Shown here: positions 7,981-13,731 of the stretch, piece by piece | Layout of the letters: each line of letters begins with the position of its first letter | How positions within the stretch are numbered: the first letter of the stretch is position 1 | Source: a virus | IMG/VR virus record: IMGVR_UViG_3300033141_003211 | Location: 1-38,747 of that record | Strand: one strand, 5' to 3' | DNA: 38,747 nucleotides | Notes under the pieces: generated by a model | What the model was told of the DNA's origin: nothing | The model's input: only the letters and a program-made list of their open reading frames with translations | Databases searched by the model: none | Translations under genes and position numbers: made by a program

Positions 7981-8412
7981 CTAAAACGGTATATCCTTTT
8001 TCGGCAACATATCGTCGCCGAAATCTGTTATATCATCCGGCGACGGGATAACGATATTCAACTCGTCAAGCGCCCACTTTCGGCAACGCTCTATGTAGTC
8101 GGTGAACTCCGCCGTGTTTAGCGTAGTCGTTGACCGCACCCACTCTATCACGCCGTCTGTCTGGCGCAAGAACTTATATTTGAGGTGTGTGTGCACCTCA
8201 TCGGGGTCGTGTCCAGTATAGTCCGCTATCATCTTAACGACCACGCCCCAATAATACCGGTTCTGTTGTAATGTGCGTTGCGGGAGTGCACGCTTGATTT
8301 CTACTTTCACTGGACGGGCGGGCTTGCCGTCCTTGATGTATCGGCAATAGTATCGGTATAACTCCCGGCAAGCCCGCTGGTAATCCCCTCTATTTTTGAC
8401 GATGATTTTCAT
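7981..8412 (-). CDS. NinB/Orf-like recombination protein (putative)
   Basis: A 143-residue protein with a pattern shared by many phage NinB-like proteins: LPQRTLQQNRYYWG at about 44-57, then GHDPDEVH, LKYKF, an STTTLNT helix cap, and a C-terminal IPSPDD. Lambda NinB (Orf) acts with single-strand-binding and annealing proteins in recombination. The neighbouring annealing-like gene is consistent with that role. I rely on remembered sequence pattern, so the family name is tentative. It overlaps the upstream gene by 4 bp. Confidence 0.55.
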   Translation of the reverse strand: MKIIVKNRGDYQRACRELYRYYCRYIKDGKPARPVKVEIKRALPQRTLQQNRYYWGVVVKMIADYTGHDPDEVHTHLKYKFLRQTDGVIEWVRSTTTLNTAEFTDYIERCRKWALDELNIVIPSPDDITDFGDDMLPKKDIPF

Positions 8413-8804
8413 ATCTCTATTCTAACGATTGGGGTTTTATTATCCTTAATAGTCTTGCCTATCATTTTTTTTATTATCTTTTTGCGCTTCATTTTCATTA
8501 TTTTAGTCAATCTTTTACCCGCCTCTTTCATTGCTTTTACTATAAGATTTAACTTTTCGGGCGATATATTATCACCCTTTCGAATAACGAAGTGGATATC
8601 GCAGGATATATCTACTATAAGATGTTCCGTCAAAAATTGGAAATCGTGTATCATATAGAACCGTGGAAATTTCCCCCAGTAAGAATTAGGTAATTCTAAA
8701 GGATCTGCAGCATAGAAATCTTTAACTCTATACTTTCCATTAGTTTTCTTTTCTACCTCTATCCACGCCCGCTTGATATAGGGGATTTTGCTTTCTTCTG
8801 CCAT
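8409..8804 (-). CDS. Hypothetical lysine-rich protein
   Basis: A 131-residue protein with no family I recognise. The N-terminal part is mixed alpha/beta with many aromatics (FPRFYMIHDFQFL). The last 45 residues are strongly basic, with repeated KK and MK, which suggests nucleic-acid contact. I chose ATG 8804 because GAGGTG lies at correct spacing. The longer reading from 8852 would overlap the upstream gene and has no good site. It lies between the putative annealing and NinB-like genes. Confidence 0.6.
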   Translation of the reverse strand: MAEESKIPYIKRAWIEVEKKTNGKYRVKDFYAADPLELPNSYWGKFPRFYMIHDFQFLTEHLIVDISCDIHFVIRKGDNISPEKLNLIVKAMKEAGKRLTKIMKMKRKKIIKKMIGKTIKDNKTPIVRIEI

Positions 8805-8826
8805 CTTGCACCTCTTGTTGTTTGGT

Positions 8827-9492
8827 TTACTTGCCCTTCTCCATCTTTCCAAGTTCGCCCATTAACCACTCGCCAAAGCCCCCCATATGCTTCTCCTGTT
8901 CCGCAGTCAGTTTCTCCTGTGGTGTTGCCAGCGCCTCTTTGACCTCTTTCAGGCGGGTTATTACCTTGCTTGCCTTGTTTTTATCGGCATCGGCAAGCAA
9001 TGTGGTAGCAAGTTGGTGGACTGTGTGGCTCTCCAAATCGTGATTGATATACTGCGGGGCTATTTCGGCGAGCAGTTTGCAGACCAGATTGAACTGCGGT
9101 TGGCTATAAGTGGATTTTTGGGGTTGCAATGAGGTTTCCTGTTTCTGCATAGCACCTATAACCTCATTTGCGCTGGCATATTCGCCGGAAAGAAATCCTA
9201 TACTTGCCAGCGCACGACCGATTGCCGAGGTTTCACAATTTTCAAGGGCGGATGTTTTGTTGATTTGGCTGGTGTCTCTATATTCCTCGGCAAGTCCCGA
9301 CCCCACTATAATACCGTCCGGCGTCTTTATCAGTGCCTGCACGACAACCCGGTCATCTGTCAACTCTACAATTCGGGTTTCCAGACAATAGGCATTGTCA
9401 GGGACGGGGAATTTTTCTCGCCAGCGCCGCAATCGGCTGGCAACGGTTTCATACTCCCGCCCGTGAATTTTGATTGTCTGTTTCTCGCTCAT
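8827..9492 (-). CDS. Putative single-strand annealing (ERF/Rad52-like) recombination protein
   Basis: A 221-residue protein. The block NKTSALENCETSAIGRAL at about 79-96, followed by GEYASANEV, is the conserved core of a group of phage recombination proteins related to ERF or Rad52-like annealers. Such proteins form rings on single-stranded DNA and pair complementary strands. The first 70 residues are beta-rich. A Gln/Ser-rich linker then leads to a helical C-terminal domain, which often binds a partner. A GGGAGGTAAAGT site precedes the start. The fold is suggested by motif memory, not by alignment. Confidence 0.55.
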   Translation of the reverse strand: MSEKQTIKIHGREYETVASRLRRWREKFPVPDNAYCLETRIVELTDDRVVVQALIKTPDGIIVGSGLAEEYRDTSQINKTSALENCETSAIGRALASIGFLSGEYASANEVIGAMQKQETSLQPQKSTYSQPQFNLVCKLLAEIAPQYINHDLESHTVHQLATTLLADADKNKASKVITRLKEVKEALATPQEKLTAEQEKHMGGFGEWLMGELGKMEKGK

Positions 9493-9495
9493 ACT

Positions 9496-9603
9496 TTACC
9501 TCCCGCTTGTTAGTTGTTTGATTTTCGCTCGCACCCTCCACCTATGGCACCGGGCACGCCGGCGCCAAGTGAAGCGCTTGAGTAGTCTGTTAATCTTGCT
9601 CAT
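9496..9603 (-). CDS. Tiny arginine-rich protein (35 aa)
   Basis: A 35-residue frame from ATG 9603 to TAA 9496, with AAGGGGGT upstream. It overlaps the end of the preceding gene by 14 bp and ends four bases before the annealing-protein start. About a third of the residues are Arg, including the run TWRRRARCHRW. It could bind nucleic acid. The spacing and ribosome site argue that it is real. Confidence 0.45.
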   Translation of the reverse strand: MSKINRLLKRFTWRRRARCHRWRVRAKIKQLTSGR

Positions 9604-9799
9604 TTGATACCCCCTTGCTTGTGGTTTTACGGCGCAACTCGTCCCAGTCTATAACATCATCGTCTATATCGTCAAATATATCGTCCTCCGTGTGCGTAAT
9701 CACACGGTTGACGCAATCACGCCCGTAGTTAGATAGATAACACTCCCAACAATTGTGGGCGTCGTTGCTTATGCAGTATGGTGGTCTTGGTATGCGCAT
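9590..9799 (-). CDS. Small acidic hypothetical protein
   Basis: A 69-residue protein with three cysteines near the N terminus (CISN, CWECYL) and an acidic Asp-rich stretch at about 39-53. A GGAGGATACT site precedes the start. It lies just downstream of the strong hairpin terminator at 9822-9859. It therefore depends either on read-through or on a promoter I could not identify. No family recognised. Confidence 0.55.
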   Translation of the reverse strand: MRIPRPPYCISNDAHNCWECYLSNYGRDCVNRVITHTEDDIFDDIDDDVIDWDELRRKTTSKGVSNEQD

Positions 9800-9821
9800 A
9801 GTATCCTCCTGTCTTGTGATT

Positions 9822-9859
9822 CAAAACAAAACCCCCGTGCCCTTGCTGGGCACGGGGGT
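9822..9859 (-). terminator. Rho-independent terminator
   Basis: On the minus strand CCCCCGTGCCC and GGGCACGGGGG (9832-9842 and 9848-9858) form an 11-bp perfect stem with a five-base loop. TTTTGTTTTG follows. This is a textbook intrinsic terminator. It sits inside the early gene run, so it probably tunes expression of the genes below 9.8 kb. Confidence 0.85.
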
Positions 9860-9879
9860 GGCAATTGCGAGCCCCGTCC

Positions 9880-9981
9880 TTATTTTCCCCGCCGGAGTAT
9901 CCGGATAATTGCCCGGATGAGTCCGACGAGGTGGCGCCATATTTCAGGCGCCTGCTGTTTGATAATTTTTAACTCATCCAC
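9880..9981 (-). CDS. Tiny amphipathic peptide (33 aa, GTG start)
   Basis: A 33-residue frame starting GTG at 9981 behind AGGAGGTGAGA and ending TAA at 9880. The C-terminal half alternates Ile/Leu with Arg (for example LIRAIIRILRRGK) and would form an amphipathic basic helix. It is bracketed by two hairpin terminators, at 10003-10038 and 9822-9859. Function unknown. Confidence 0.5.
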   Translation of the reverse strand: MDELKIIKQQAPEIWRHLVGLIRAIIRILRRGK

Positions 9982-10002
9982 TCTCACCTCCTGTTAGGGT
10001 TT

Positions 10003-10038
10003 GCAAATAATAACCCCTGCCCCTTGTAGGGCAGGGGT
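10003..10038 (-). terminator. Rho-independent terminator-like hairpin
   Basis: ACCCCTGCCC (10013-10022) pairs perfectly with GGGCAGGGGT (10029-10038), with a six-base loop. The minus-strand RNA continues TTATTATTTGC. The U-run is interrupted, so termination may be partial. Confidence 0.7.
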
Positions 10039-10043
10039 ATAGA

Positions 10044-10496
10044 TTAAGTAATATCCACACGCACCATACGGGCAGGGACAACTTTGTGGTCATCCAGAAA
10101 TTGCTGTGCCCGCCTGATAGCCGCAACGATACGCGGCACCTTTTCTTCAGGCACCGCCGTGACCACCTTAAATCGCCATCCCTCGGGCTCGGCGGGAAGA
10201 CAGTTAGGGGGAATGAATCTTGGCTCCTCGTTCTCCCATGTTTTGGGCTCTTTCTTCCCCCAGCGAGAATTGGGATATTCATCCCATATATCCGGTGGGT
10301 AGGGACCCTGAAACCGGTCAAATTGCTTCAGCCATCGCAAGGGGAGGGCGATGACCATCTCCACTTTCTCCCCCTCCCGGTGGGAGGGCACATAGATATA
10401 CCCCCTCAACCTCTGCTGCTTGGGGGCTTGGGCGCCCCCGCGCTTGACGATGATACGCACATCATCGTCCATAGGGATTGCGTAAATATCCACCAC
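10044..10496 (-). CDS. Hypothetical protein, proline/tryptophan-rich
   Basis: A 150-residue protein with a GTG start at 10496 behind AGGAGGTGTAAG. The middle is rich in Pro, Trp and charged residues; the ends are mixed alpha/beta, with a C-terminal helix followed by a strand (MVRVDIT). I recognise no family. It lies between GC-rich hairpins on both sides, a pattern shared by its neighbours. Confidence 0.6.
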   Translation of the reverse strand: MVDIYAIPMDDDVRIIVKRGGAQAPKQQRLRGYIYVPSHREGEKVEMVIALPLRWLKQFDRFQGPYPPDIWDEYPNSRWGKKEPKTWENEEPRFIPPNCLPAEPEGWRFKVVTAVPEEKVPRIVAAIRRAQQFLDDHKVVPARMVRVDIT

Positions 10497-10523
10497 CTTA
10501 CACCTCCTGTTTTTTTGTTTTTA

Positions 10524-10545
10524 CCCCCGCCGGCACCAGCGGGGG
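10524..10545 (-). other. GC-rich intergenic hairpin
   Basis: CCCCCGC (10524-10530) and GCGGGGG (10539-10545) form a 7-bp stem. No U-run follows on the minus strand. The next bases are TAAAAACAAAAAAACAGGAGG, leading to the next ribosome site. It could stabilise or process mRNA rather than terminate transcription. Confidence 0.5.
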
Positions 10546-10572
10546 CGGTTGCGTTAAGGGTGGTGCCACCCG

Positions 10573-10764
10573 TCAACGAATAATAATTAACGATATATCC
10601 GCGGCTTCCCAGCCGGGGTTTTCCGCCAAAAACCTGTCCCGGTCATCGGCGGTATCAAATGCCCGCCATTCAAAACCGGGTTCCCACCCCCCATCGGGGG
10701 TAGGGACATACCACGGGAATCCATAGGGTTCGTAGTTGGCGGCGTAATATGGGATGTTTCCCAT
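10573..10764 (-). CDS. Small aromatic-rich hypothetical protein
   Basis: A 63-residue acidic protein rich in Tyr, Trp, Pro and Phe (for example YEPYGFPWYVP near residues 11-21). An AGGAGGGG site precedes the start and follows directly on a UUCG-capped hairpin. No family recognised. Confidence 0.55.
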   Translation of the reverse strand: MGNIPYYAANYEPYGFPWYVPTPDGGWEPGFEWRAFDTADDRDRFLAENPGWEAADISLIIIR

Positions 10765-10781
10765 TTTTCCCCTCCTTTCTT

Positions 10782-10801
10782 GCCCCCGCCGAAGCGGGGG
10801 C
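10782..10801 (-). other. GC-rich hairpin with UUCG tetraloop
   Basis: On the minus strand GCCCCCGC-TTCG-GCGGGGGC is a perfect 8-bp stem closed by a UUCG tetraloop, an exceptionally stable RNA hairpin. No U-run follows; instead AAGAAAGGAGGGG leads into the next gene. It is more likely an mRNA-stability or processing element than a terminator. Confidence 0.6.
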
Positions 10802-10818
10802 GGGTTAAAGGTTAATTA

Positions 10819-11334
10819 TTATTGTAACTTCCCTATTTTCTTCCAAAATCGGACTGCACATCTTAACTCGGATGCTTTAATTCCCGTTTCCTTTTCCACC
10901 GCCCGCTCAAAATCCCATATATTACGCCCCTTAAATTTAGGCTTCAGTTTCAGGACTGCCGCATTCCACTTTTCCCGCCTCTTCTGGGTTTCTTCAGGCG
11001 TCCATCCTTTCTCAATCCATTCCCGTGCCTTTATCTCCTCAAGTTTCGCCTCCAGTTCTTTTTTCTCTTGCCTCAACTGGGCAACCTTTTCTTGGTCGCC
11101 CTTGAATGCACAATTCCGCCATTCAATCACACTTATTTCTGCTTTTATCTCCTCAATTCTTTTCTCTATCCGCCCTTTTGGGGTCTGCCACTCCGCCTCC
11201 ATCTTCTCCCGTTCCCGCCTTTTCAATTCCTCTTTATAGGGGTTCCAACCATCGCCCCCCTCGTTCATCTGGCGGTCATATTCCGCCGCCGCCTTTCTCA
11301 ATTCCGCCTCGGTCATCTTTTTGATGTCTTTCAT
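10819..11334 (-). CDS. Hypothetical coiled-coil protein, first early gene
   Basis: A 171-residue charged protein dominated by helices rich in Glu, Lys and Arg between about 5 and 120, likely a coiled coil. The C-terminal 50 residues contain more aromatics and may form a small domain. It has an AAAGGAGGGT site. It is the first gene after the AT-rich control region, about 30 bp below the expected start of a sigma-54-type promoter. This makes it a leading early gene. No family recognised. Confidence 0.6.
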   Translation of the reverse strand: MKDIKKMTEAELRKAAAEYDRQMNEGGDGWNPYKEELKRREREKMEAEWQTPKGRIEKRIEEIKAEISVIEWRNCAFKGDQEKVAQLRQEKKELEAKLEEIKAREWIEKGWTPEETQKRREKWNAAVLKLKPKFKGRNIWDFERAVEKETGIKASELRCAVRFWKKIGKLQ

Positions 11335-11372
11335 CTTACCCTCCTTTGGTTTCTTCCAACTTTCACTTATTT

Positions 11373-11392
11373 AGTTGCATTTCCCGTGCCAA
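11373..11392 (-). promoter_or_regulatory. Sigma-54-type promoter upstream of the first early gene
   Basis: The minus strand reads TTGGCACGGGAAATGCAACT. The invariant GG and GC doublets are 10 bp apart and the -24 half matches TTGGCACG. The -12 half is ATGC instead of the preferred TTGC. Transcription would start near 11365, about 30 bp before the start codon at 11334. Confidence 0.5.
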
Positions 11393-11523
11393 TTTTCTTG
11401 ATTTTTTATAATTTTTTCTTGATGTTTTCGCAAGCCCTTGATTTTTAAGGCGTTGCGGGGACAAAAAATTTTCAAGGTTTTTCAGACGGGGTGGGTATCA
11501 GGTGGTCAATTTACATCGTTTTC

Positions 11524-11624
11524 TTGCCATTTTGACATAGGGGTTAGGGGTGATTGCTATAACGCATTATGATTTATAGATTTACGGCGATTGTCAAAAT
11601 GACATAAAATTGTCAATTTGACAA
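11524..11624. repeat. Three related 15-bp palindromic sites
   Basis: TTGCCATTTTGACAT (11524-11538), TTGTCAAAATGACAT (11591-11605) and TTGTCAATTTGACAA (11610-11624) share the pattern TTGYCA-N3-TGACA. The last two start 19 bp apart. They look like operator or iteron sites for one dimeric DNA-binding protein, upstream of the promoter at 11373-11392. Confidence 0.5.
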
Positions 11625-11740
11625 AAAGGTAAATTTTTTGGTTATCAGGCGTTAAGTTGGCATAGTTTTTGCGTTGTAAAATTTGGCGTCTGCAAGGCTA
11701 TTTTTTGCATTTTGCAATAGCATTTTGCAAATTTTTCCCG

Positions 11741-11759
11741 GTAGCAATTTCCGTGCCAG
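11741..11759 (-). promoter_or_regulatory. Sigma-54 (RpoN) promoter, near-perfect consensus
   Basis: The minus strand reads CTGGCACGGAAATTGCTAC, which matches the RpoN consensus YTGGCACG-N4-TTGCW at every fixed position. The A-type palindrome at 11842-11857 is centred about 117 bp upstream of the expected start, a typical distance for an enhancer-binding activator site. Two GCATTTTGCAA repeats lie just downstream. Confidence 0.6.
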
Positions 11760-11841
11760 ATTTTGCGGGGGTTATTTCATCATTTTTACGATTTTTGTCA
11801 ACCCTTCAATCCCTACATCTTGGGTCTTGCGGGCAATCACA

Positions 11842-11857
11842 CCACAACATATTGTGG
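11842..11857. promoter_or_regulatory. A-type palindrome in the control region
   Basis: CCACAACATATTGTGG has the same arms (CCACAA/TTGTGG, 4-bp centre) as the sites at 3043-3058 and 6153-6168. There is no -35 box 8 bp away. Its partner may be the sigma-54-like promoter at 11741-11759. Confidence 0.55.
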
Positions 11858-12026
11858 TTGTCCCCAGATAATTACAACATATCTTTGACCGCTATCCGTA
11901 TTACGCCCCAGATTGCCCCAGATTGCGACTTTTGGGGCGGGTGAATATGTTTACCCTTGTCGCCCACAAAATTGATTGTCGTGCAAATATGGGCGTCTGA
12001 CGGCAATTTTCGGTTTTTCGGCGCCT

Positions 12027-12058
12027 TGTCAAGTATTTTAGGCGTCCATATCTTGTGG
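12027..12058 (-). promoter_or_regulatory. TTGACA box with a hybrid palindrome (weak promoter)
   Basis: TTGACA at 12027-12032 has no good -10 box (AAATTG at a 17-bp spacer). Upstream, the minus strand reads CCACAAGATATGGACG at 12043-12058. This joins one arm of the A-type palindrome (CCACAA) to one arm of the B-type (ATGGAC). It may be a weak promoter or a degenerate regulatory site. No gene follows until 11334. Confidence 0.35.
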
Positions 12059-12097
12059 TGGGCTATGCTGGACACCCCAACATATAGGGGCGCCCAG

Positions 12098-12164
12098 AAA
12101 ACAAAAACCCGCCGTTGACATCCCGGGTGCCGGTGTGCACGCCCGACCCCGGGGCAACGACGGG
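12098..12164 (-). terminator. Strong terminator at the end of the late operon
   Basis: On the minus strand CCCGTCGTTG (12155-12164) pairs with CAACGGCGGG (12108-12117), one mismatch. The 37-base loop is itself GC-rich and can form an inner hairpin around CCCGGG. TTTTTGTTTT follows at 12098-12107. This nested stem plus U-run should end late transcription from the structural and lysis genes. Confidence 0.8.
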
Positions 12165-12172
12165 GGGCTTAA

Positions 12173-12203
12173 TTTGTGTGGGGGAAACACCCCCACACAC
12201 AAA
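12173..12203 (-). other. GC-rich hairpin after the second tRNA-like RNA
   Basis: TTTGTGTGGGGG (12173-12184) pairs with CCCCCACACACAAA (12190-12203) with a two-base bulge and a five-base loop. It begins directly at the 3' end of the tRNA-like RNA. It could protect that 3' end or mark an RNase processing point. Confidence 0.5.
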
Positions 12204-12282
12204 TGGAGGCGGGGGGAATTGAACCCCCGTCCGGCTGGTGGCATTGCGCCCCTACCAGTCGTCTACCCCTACGGTCGCCCCC
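12204..12282 (-). tRNA. tRNA-like RNA 2 with enlarged anticodon loop
   Basis: The 79-base minus-strand sequence folds as a cloverleaf. Acceptor arms are GGGGGCG and CGCCTCC (7 bp, one G-U). The D arm is CGT/ACG with loop AGGGGTAG. The T arm is GGGGG/CCCCC with the canonical loop TTCAATT. The anticodon stem CTGGT/ACCAG carries a 14-base loop, AGGGGCGCAATGCC, instead of 7 bases, and inside it GGC and GCC can pair. No anticodon can be assigned. The T-arm sequence GGACGGGGGTTCAATTCC also resembles tmRNA 3' ends, but there is no tag frame. It begins 8 bp after the holin gene, so it is probably processed from the late transcript. The 3' end reads CCTCCA and no separate CCA follows. Whether it is charged is unknown. 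Confidence 0.6.
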
Positions 12283-12290
12283 AAGATTGA

Positions 12291-12677
12291 TTACTTGCCG
12301 TTGCCTGTATCCCTATCGGTATCATCACCAGTCTCTGGTGTATCCGGCGGCTCGGTGGTATCGTCAATCTGGCGGATAATTTTGTCCCAGACTATCCGCA
12401 GGACTCTGTCGTCCTCTTTGCTCGCCGTAGCCTTGACCACCGCCCGGGCAATGGTATAGGCACCGACCACGACACCTACTATAATCGCCCAAGTCTCCGG
12501 GTTAATAGTGCCCTGCAAGACCGGTATCAACATACCTATGACCGTCAGAACAGTCAACCAGAATTCACTTGTTTTGACACCTTTTCTCATCTTTCGCACC
12601 TCCCGATAAGTTTTATACGCTGTCCATACTAACTTGGCTATGCGCCAAGCCTTGCGTAGATTCGCCTTTATCTTCAT
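12291..12677 (-). CDS. Putative holin with two membrane segments
   Basis: A 128-residue protein. The first 38 residues are basic and helical. Two hydrophobic segments follow at about 41-58 and 64-82, then a charged C-terminal tail rich in Asp and Thr. Two helices plus its place after the endolysin suggest a holin that forms the membrane lesion for lysis. I chose ATG 12677, with AGGGGGTGAAT upstream; the overlapping GTG at 12683 is an alternative. It is the last protein gene of the late operon, 8 bp before the tRNA-like RNA. Confidence 0.65.
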   Translation of the reverse strand: MKIKANLRKAWRIAKLVWTAYKTYREVRKMRKGVKTSEFWLTVLTVIGMLIPVLQGTINPETWAIIVGVVVGAYTIARAVVKATASKEDDRVLRIVWDKIIRQIDDTTEPPDTPETGDDTDRDTGNGK

Positions 12678-12679
12678 AT

Positions 12680-12910
12680 TCACCCCCTATATACGCTTAT
12701 AATCCACGCAATCAAATTAAATATAGTCCCGACACCTATAACAGACACCACCCATTTCGTCAACCCTATTGCGCCCTTGACCTTCTCCAGATAACTCAAC
12801 CGCTTGTCTATTTTATCAAGGCGTTGCTTGATTTCCGCAAGGTCTTGACAGACCATTTCCAGCGTGCCTGCTAATTCACCAATTTTGTATGTAGGGTCTC
12901 CATTTGGCAT
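12680..12910 (-). CDS. XhlA-like small coiled-coil membrane protein
   Basis: A 76-residue protein with a heptad-repeat coiled coil at about 14-44, then a single C-terminal membrane helix at about 50-72. This layout matches XhlA (haemolysin-like) proteins, which act with holins in host lysis, for example in PBSX-type phages. Its position between the transglycosylase and the two-helix holin fits a lysis cassette. AAAGGGGGCG precedes the start. Confidence 0.65.
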   Translation of the reverse strand: MPNGDPTYKIGELAGTLEMVCQDLAEIKQRLDKIDKRLSYLEKVKGAIGLTKWVVSVIGVGTIFNLIAWIISVYRG

Positions 12911-12922
12911 TTTCGCCCCCTT

Positions 12923-13477
12923 TTATTCTAATTCCATATCTTGCAACATCAAATAATAATCCTCTATCCTATTGATATACTCAAAGGTCTCGTCAGGCAA
13001 CTCATTCATTGGCAGGGTCTGTTCCGCCTTGCCAAATCTTGACCACAACCCTAACCGCCAATTATATTCCGCAAATACCCATTTCATTAACTCTTGCCAC
13101 GGCAAATTCGGCATAACTTTGCGCAATCGCACATATAACCACCTATCATACGCCACACCCGCCCGGATATTATCCTCTATACGCCAGATATTTTCACATT
13201 TCGGTTCTATCGTTTCAGCAATAAATTGGAATGTTGCCGGCATCAACTGCATTATACCTATTGCCCGTCCCTGTTCAGGTATCACACGCCCGACCGCCTC
13301 GGCGTCCAGCGATGATTCCGCAATCGCTTGCGCCATTATCATTTTTGTCAACTCTGTTAGGTTGACATTACCAGATGCAACCTCTTCAACTTGCCCCCAC
13401 TCTTCATTTATAATTCGCTTAAATATCGGATAATAATATTCAATTCTTGCCTCTAACCTTGCGGGTATTTTGTCCAT
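12923..13477 (-). CDS. Endolysin: soluble lytic transglycosylase-like
   Basis: A 184-residue enzyme with the SLT domain pattern. AQAIAESSLD at about 49-58 contains the probable catalytic Glu. GRAIGIMQLMPATF is at about 69-82, NIRAGVAYD at about 102-110 and an AEYNW block further on. It should cleave the glycan strand of peptidoglycan to release progeny. There is no signal peptide, so release would depend on the neighbouring holin. AAAGGAGG precedes the start. A virion-associated role in entry is an alternative, but the lysis-cassette context favours endolysin. Confidence 0.85.
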   Translation of the reverse strand: MDKIPARLEARIEYYYPIFKRIINEEWGQVEEVASGNVNLTELTKMIMAQAIAESSLDAEAVGRVIPEQGRAIGIMQLMPATFQFIAETIEPKCENIWRIEDNIRAGVAYDRWLYVRLRKVMPNLPWQELMKWVFAEYNWRLGLWSRFGKAEQTLPMNELPDETFEYINRIEDYYLMLQDMELE

Positions 13478-13515
13478 ATAGCCTCCTTTTTAGCCAGCGA
13501 ACAACCGCCAAAATA

Positions 13516-13731
13516 TCAATCTTCACCATTAAACCCTTTGATTTCAGGCGGTTTATCATCATCTTGATTTTCCTGTTCGCTATCTTCATTAACCATAACA
13601 CCCCCCATTTGTAGCAATAGCCAGTTTTTGACTATGTCTGCATTCACCTTTACAGGCATATTATACATATCATCAGGGTCTATATCAAGTTGCACGCCCC
13701 TTAATATGATTTCCTTGACCTTTAATTTCAT
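13516..13731 (-). CDS. Small acidic hypothetical protein
   Basis: A 71-residue protein: a beta-rich first half and an acidic C terminus with many Asp and Glu. The ATG at 13731 overlaps the stop of the beta-helix gene by 4 bp (ATGA), which supports this start over the one 15 bp upstream. It sits between the last exported protein and the endolysin. No family recognised; perhaps a chaperone or tail-fibre accessory, but that is guesswork. Confidence 0.5.
   Translation of the reverse strand: MKLKVKEIILRGVQLDIDPDDMYNMPVKVNADIVKNWLLLQMGGVMVNEDSEQENQDDDKPPEIKGFNGED

Larger units (their letters stand above)
11335..12097. other. AT-rich gene-free control region, possible origin
   Basis: About 760 bp without a convincing gene. 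It lies between the late terminator and the first early gene. It holds two sigma-54-like promoters, three related 15-bp palindromes of the TTGNCA...TGACA type, an A-type palindrome at 11842-11857, two 11-bp direct repeats GCATTTTGCAA (11707-11717 and 11720-11730), and a 10-bp tandem repeat GCCCCAGATT (11905-11924). The AT-rich half with repeats could be a replication origin. There is no direct proof of that. Confidence 0.6.

Noticed and set aside
9974-10321. Minus-strand frame overlapping the 150-aa hypothetical gene
   Set aside because: It lacks a good ribosome site and runs through a terminator hairpin. The gene at 10044-10496 and the tiny frame at 9880-9981 have clear sites.
11655-11672. 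Plus-strand sigma-54-like site TTGGCATAGTTTTTGC
   Set aside because: It has the GG-N10-GC spacing but departs from GGCACG, and there is no gene on the plus strand for it to drive. Probably chance in AT-rich DNA.
12038-12244. Minus-strand frames in the control and terminator region
   Set aside because: They cross the tRNA-like RNA and terminator stems and have Pro/Ser-rich, low-information products.
12204-12282. tmRNA
   Set aside because: The T-arm resembles tmRNA, but the element is only 79 bases with a D stem and anticodon-like stem, and no tag-peptide frame or pseudoknots.
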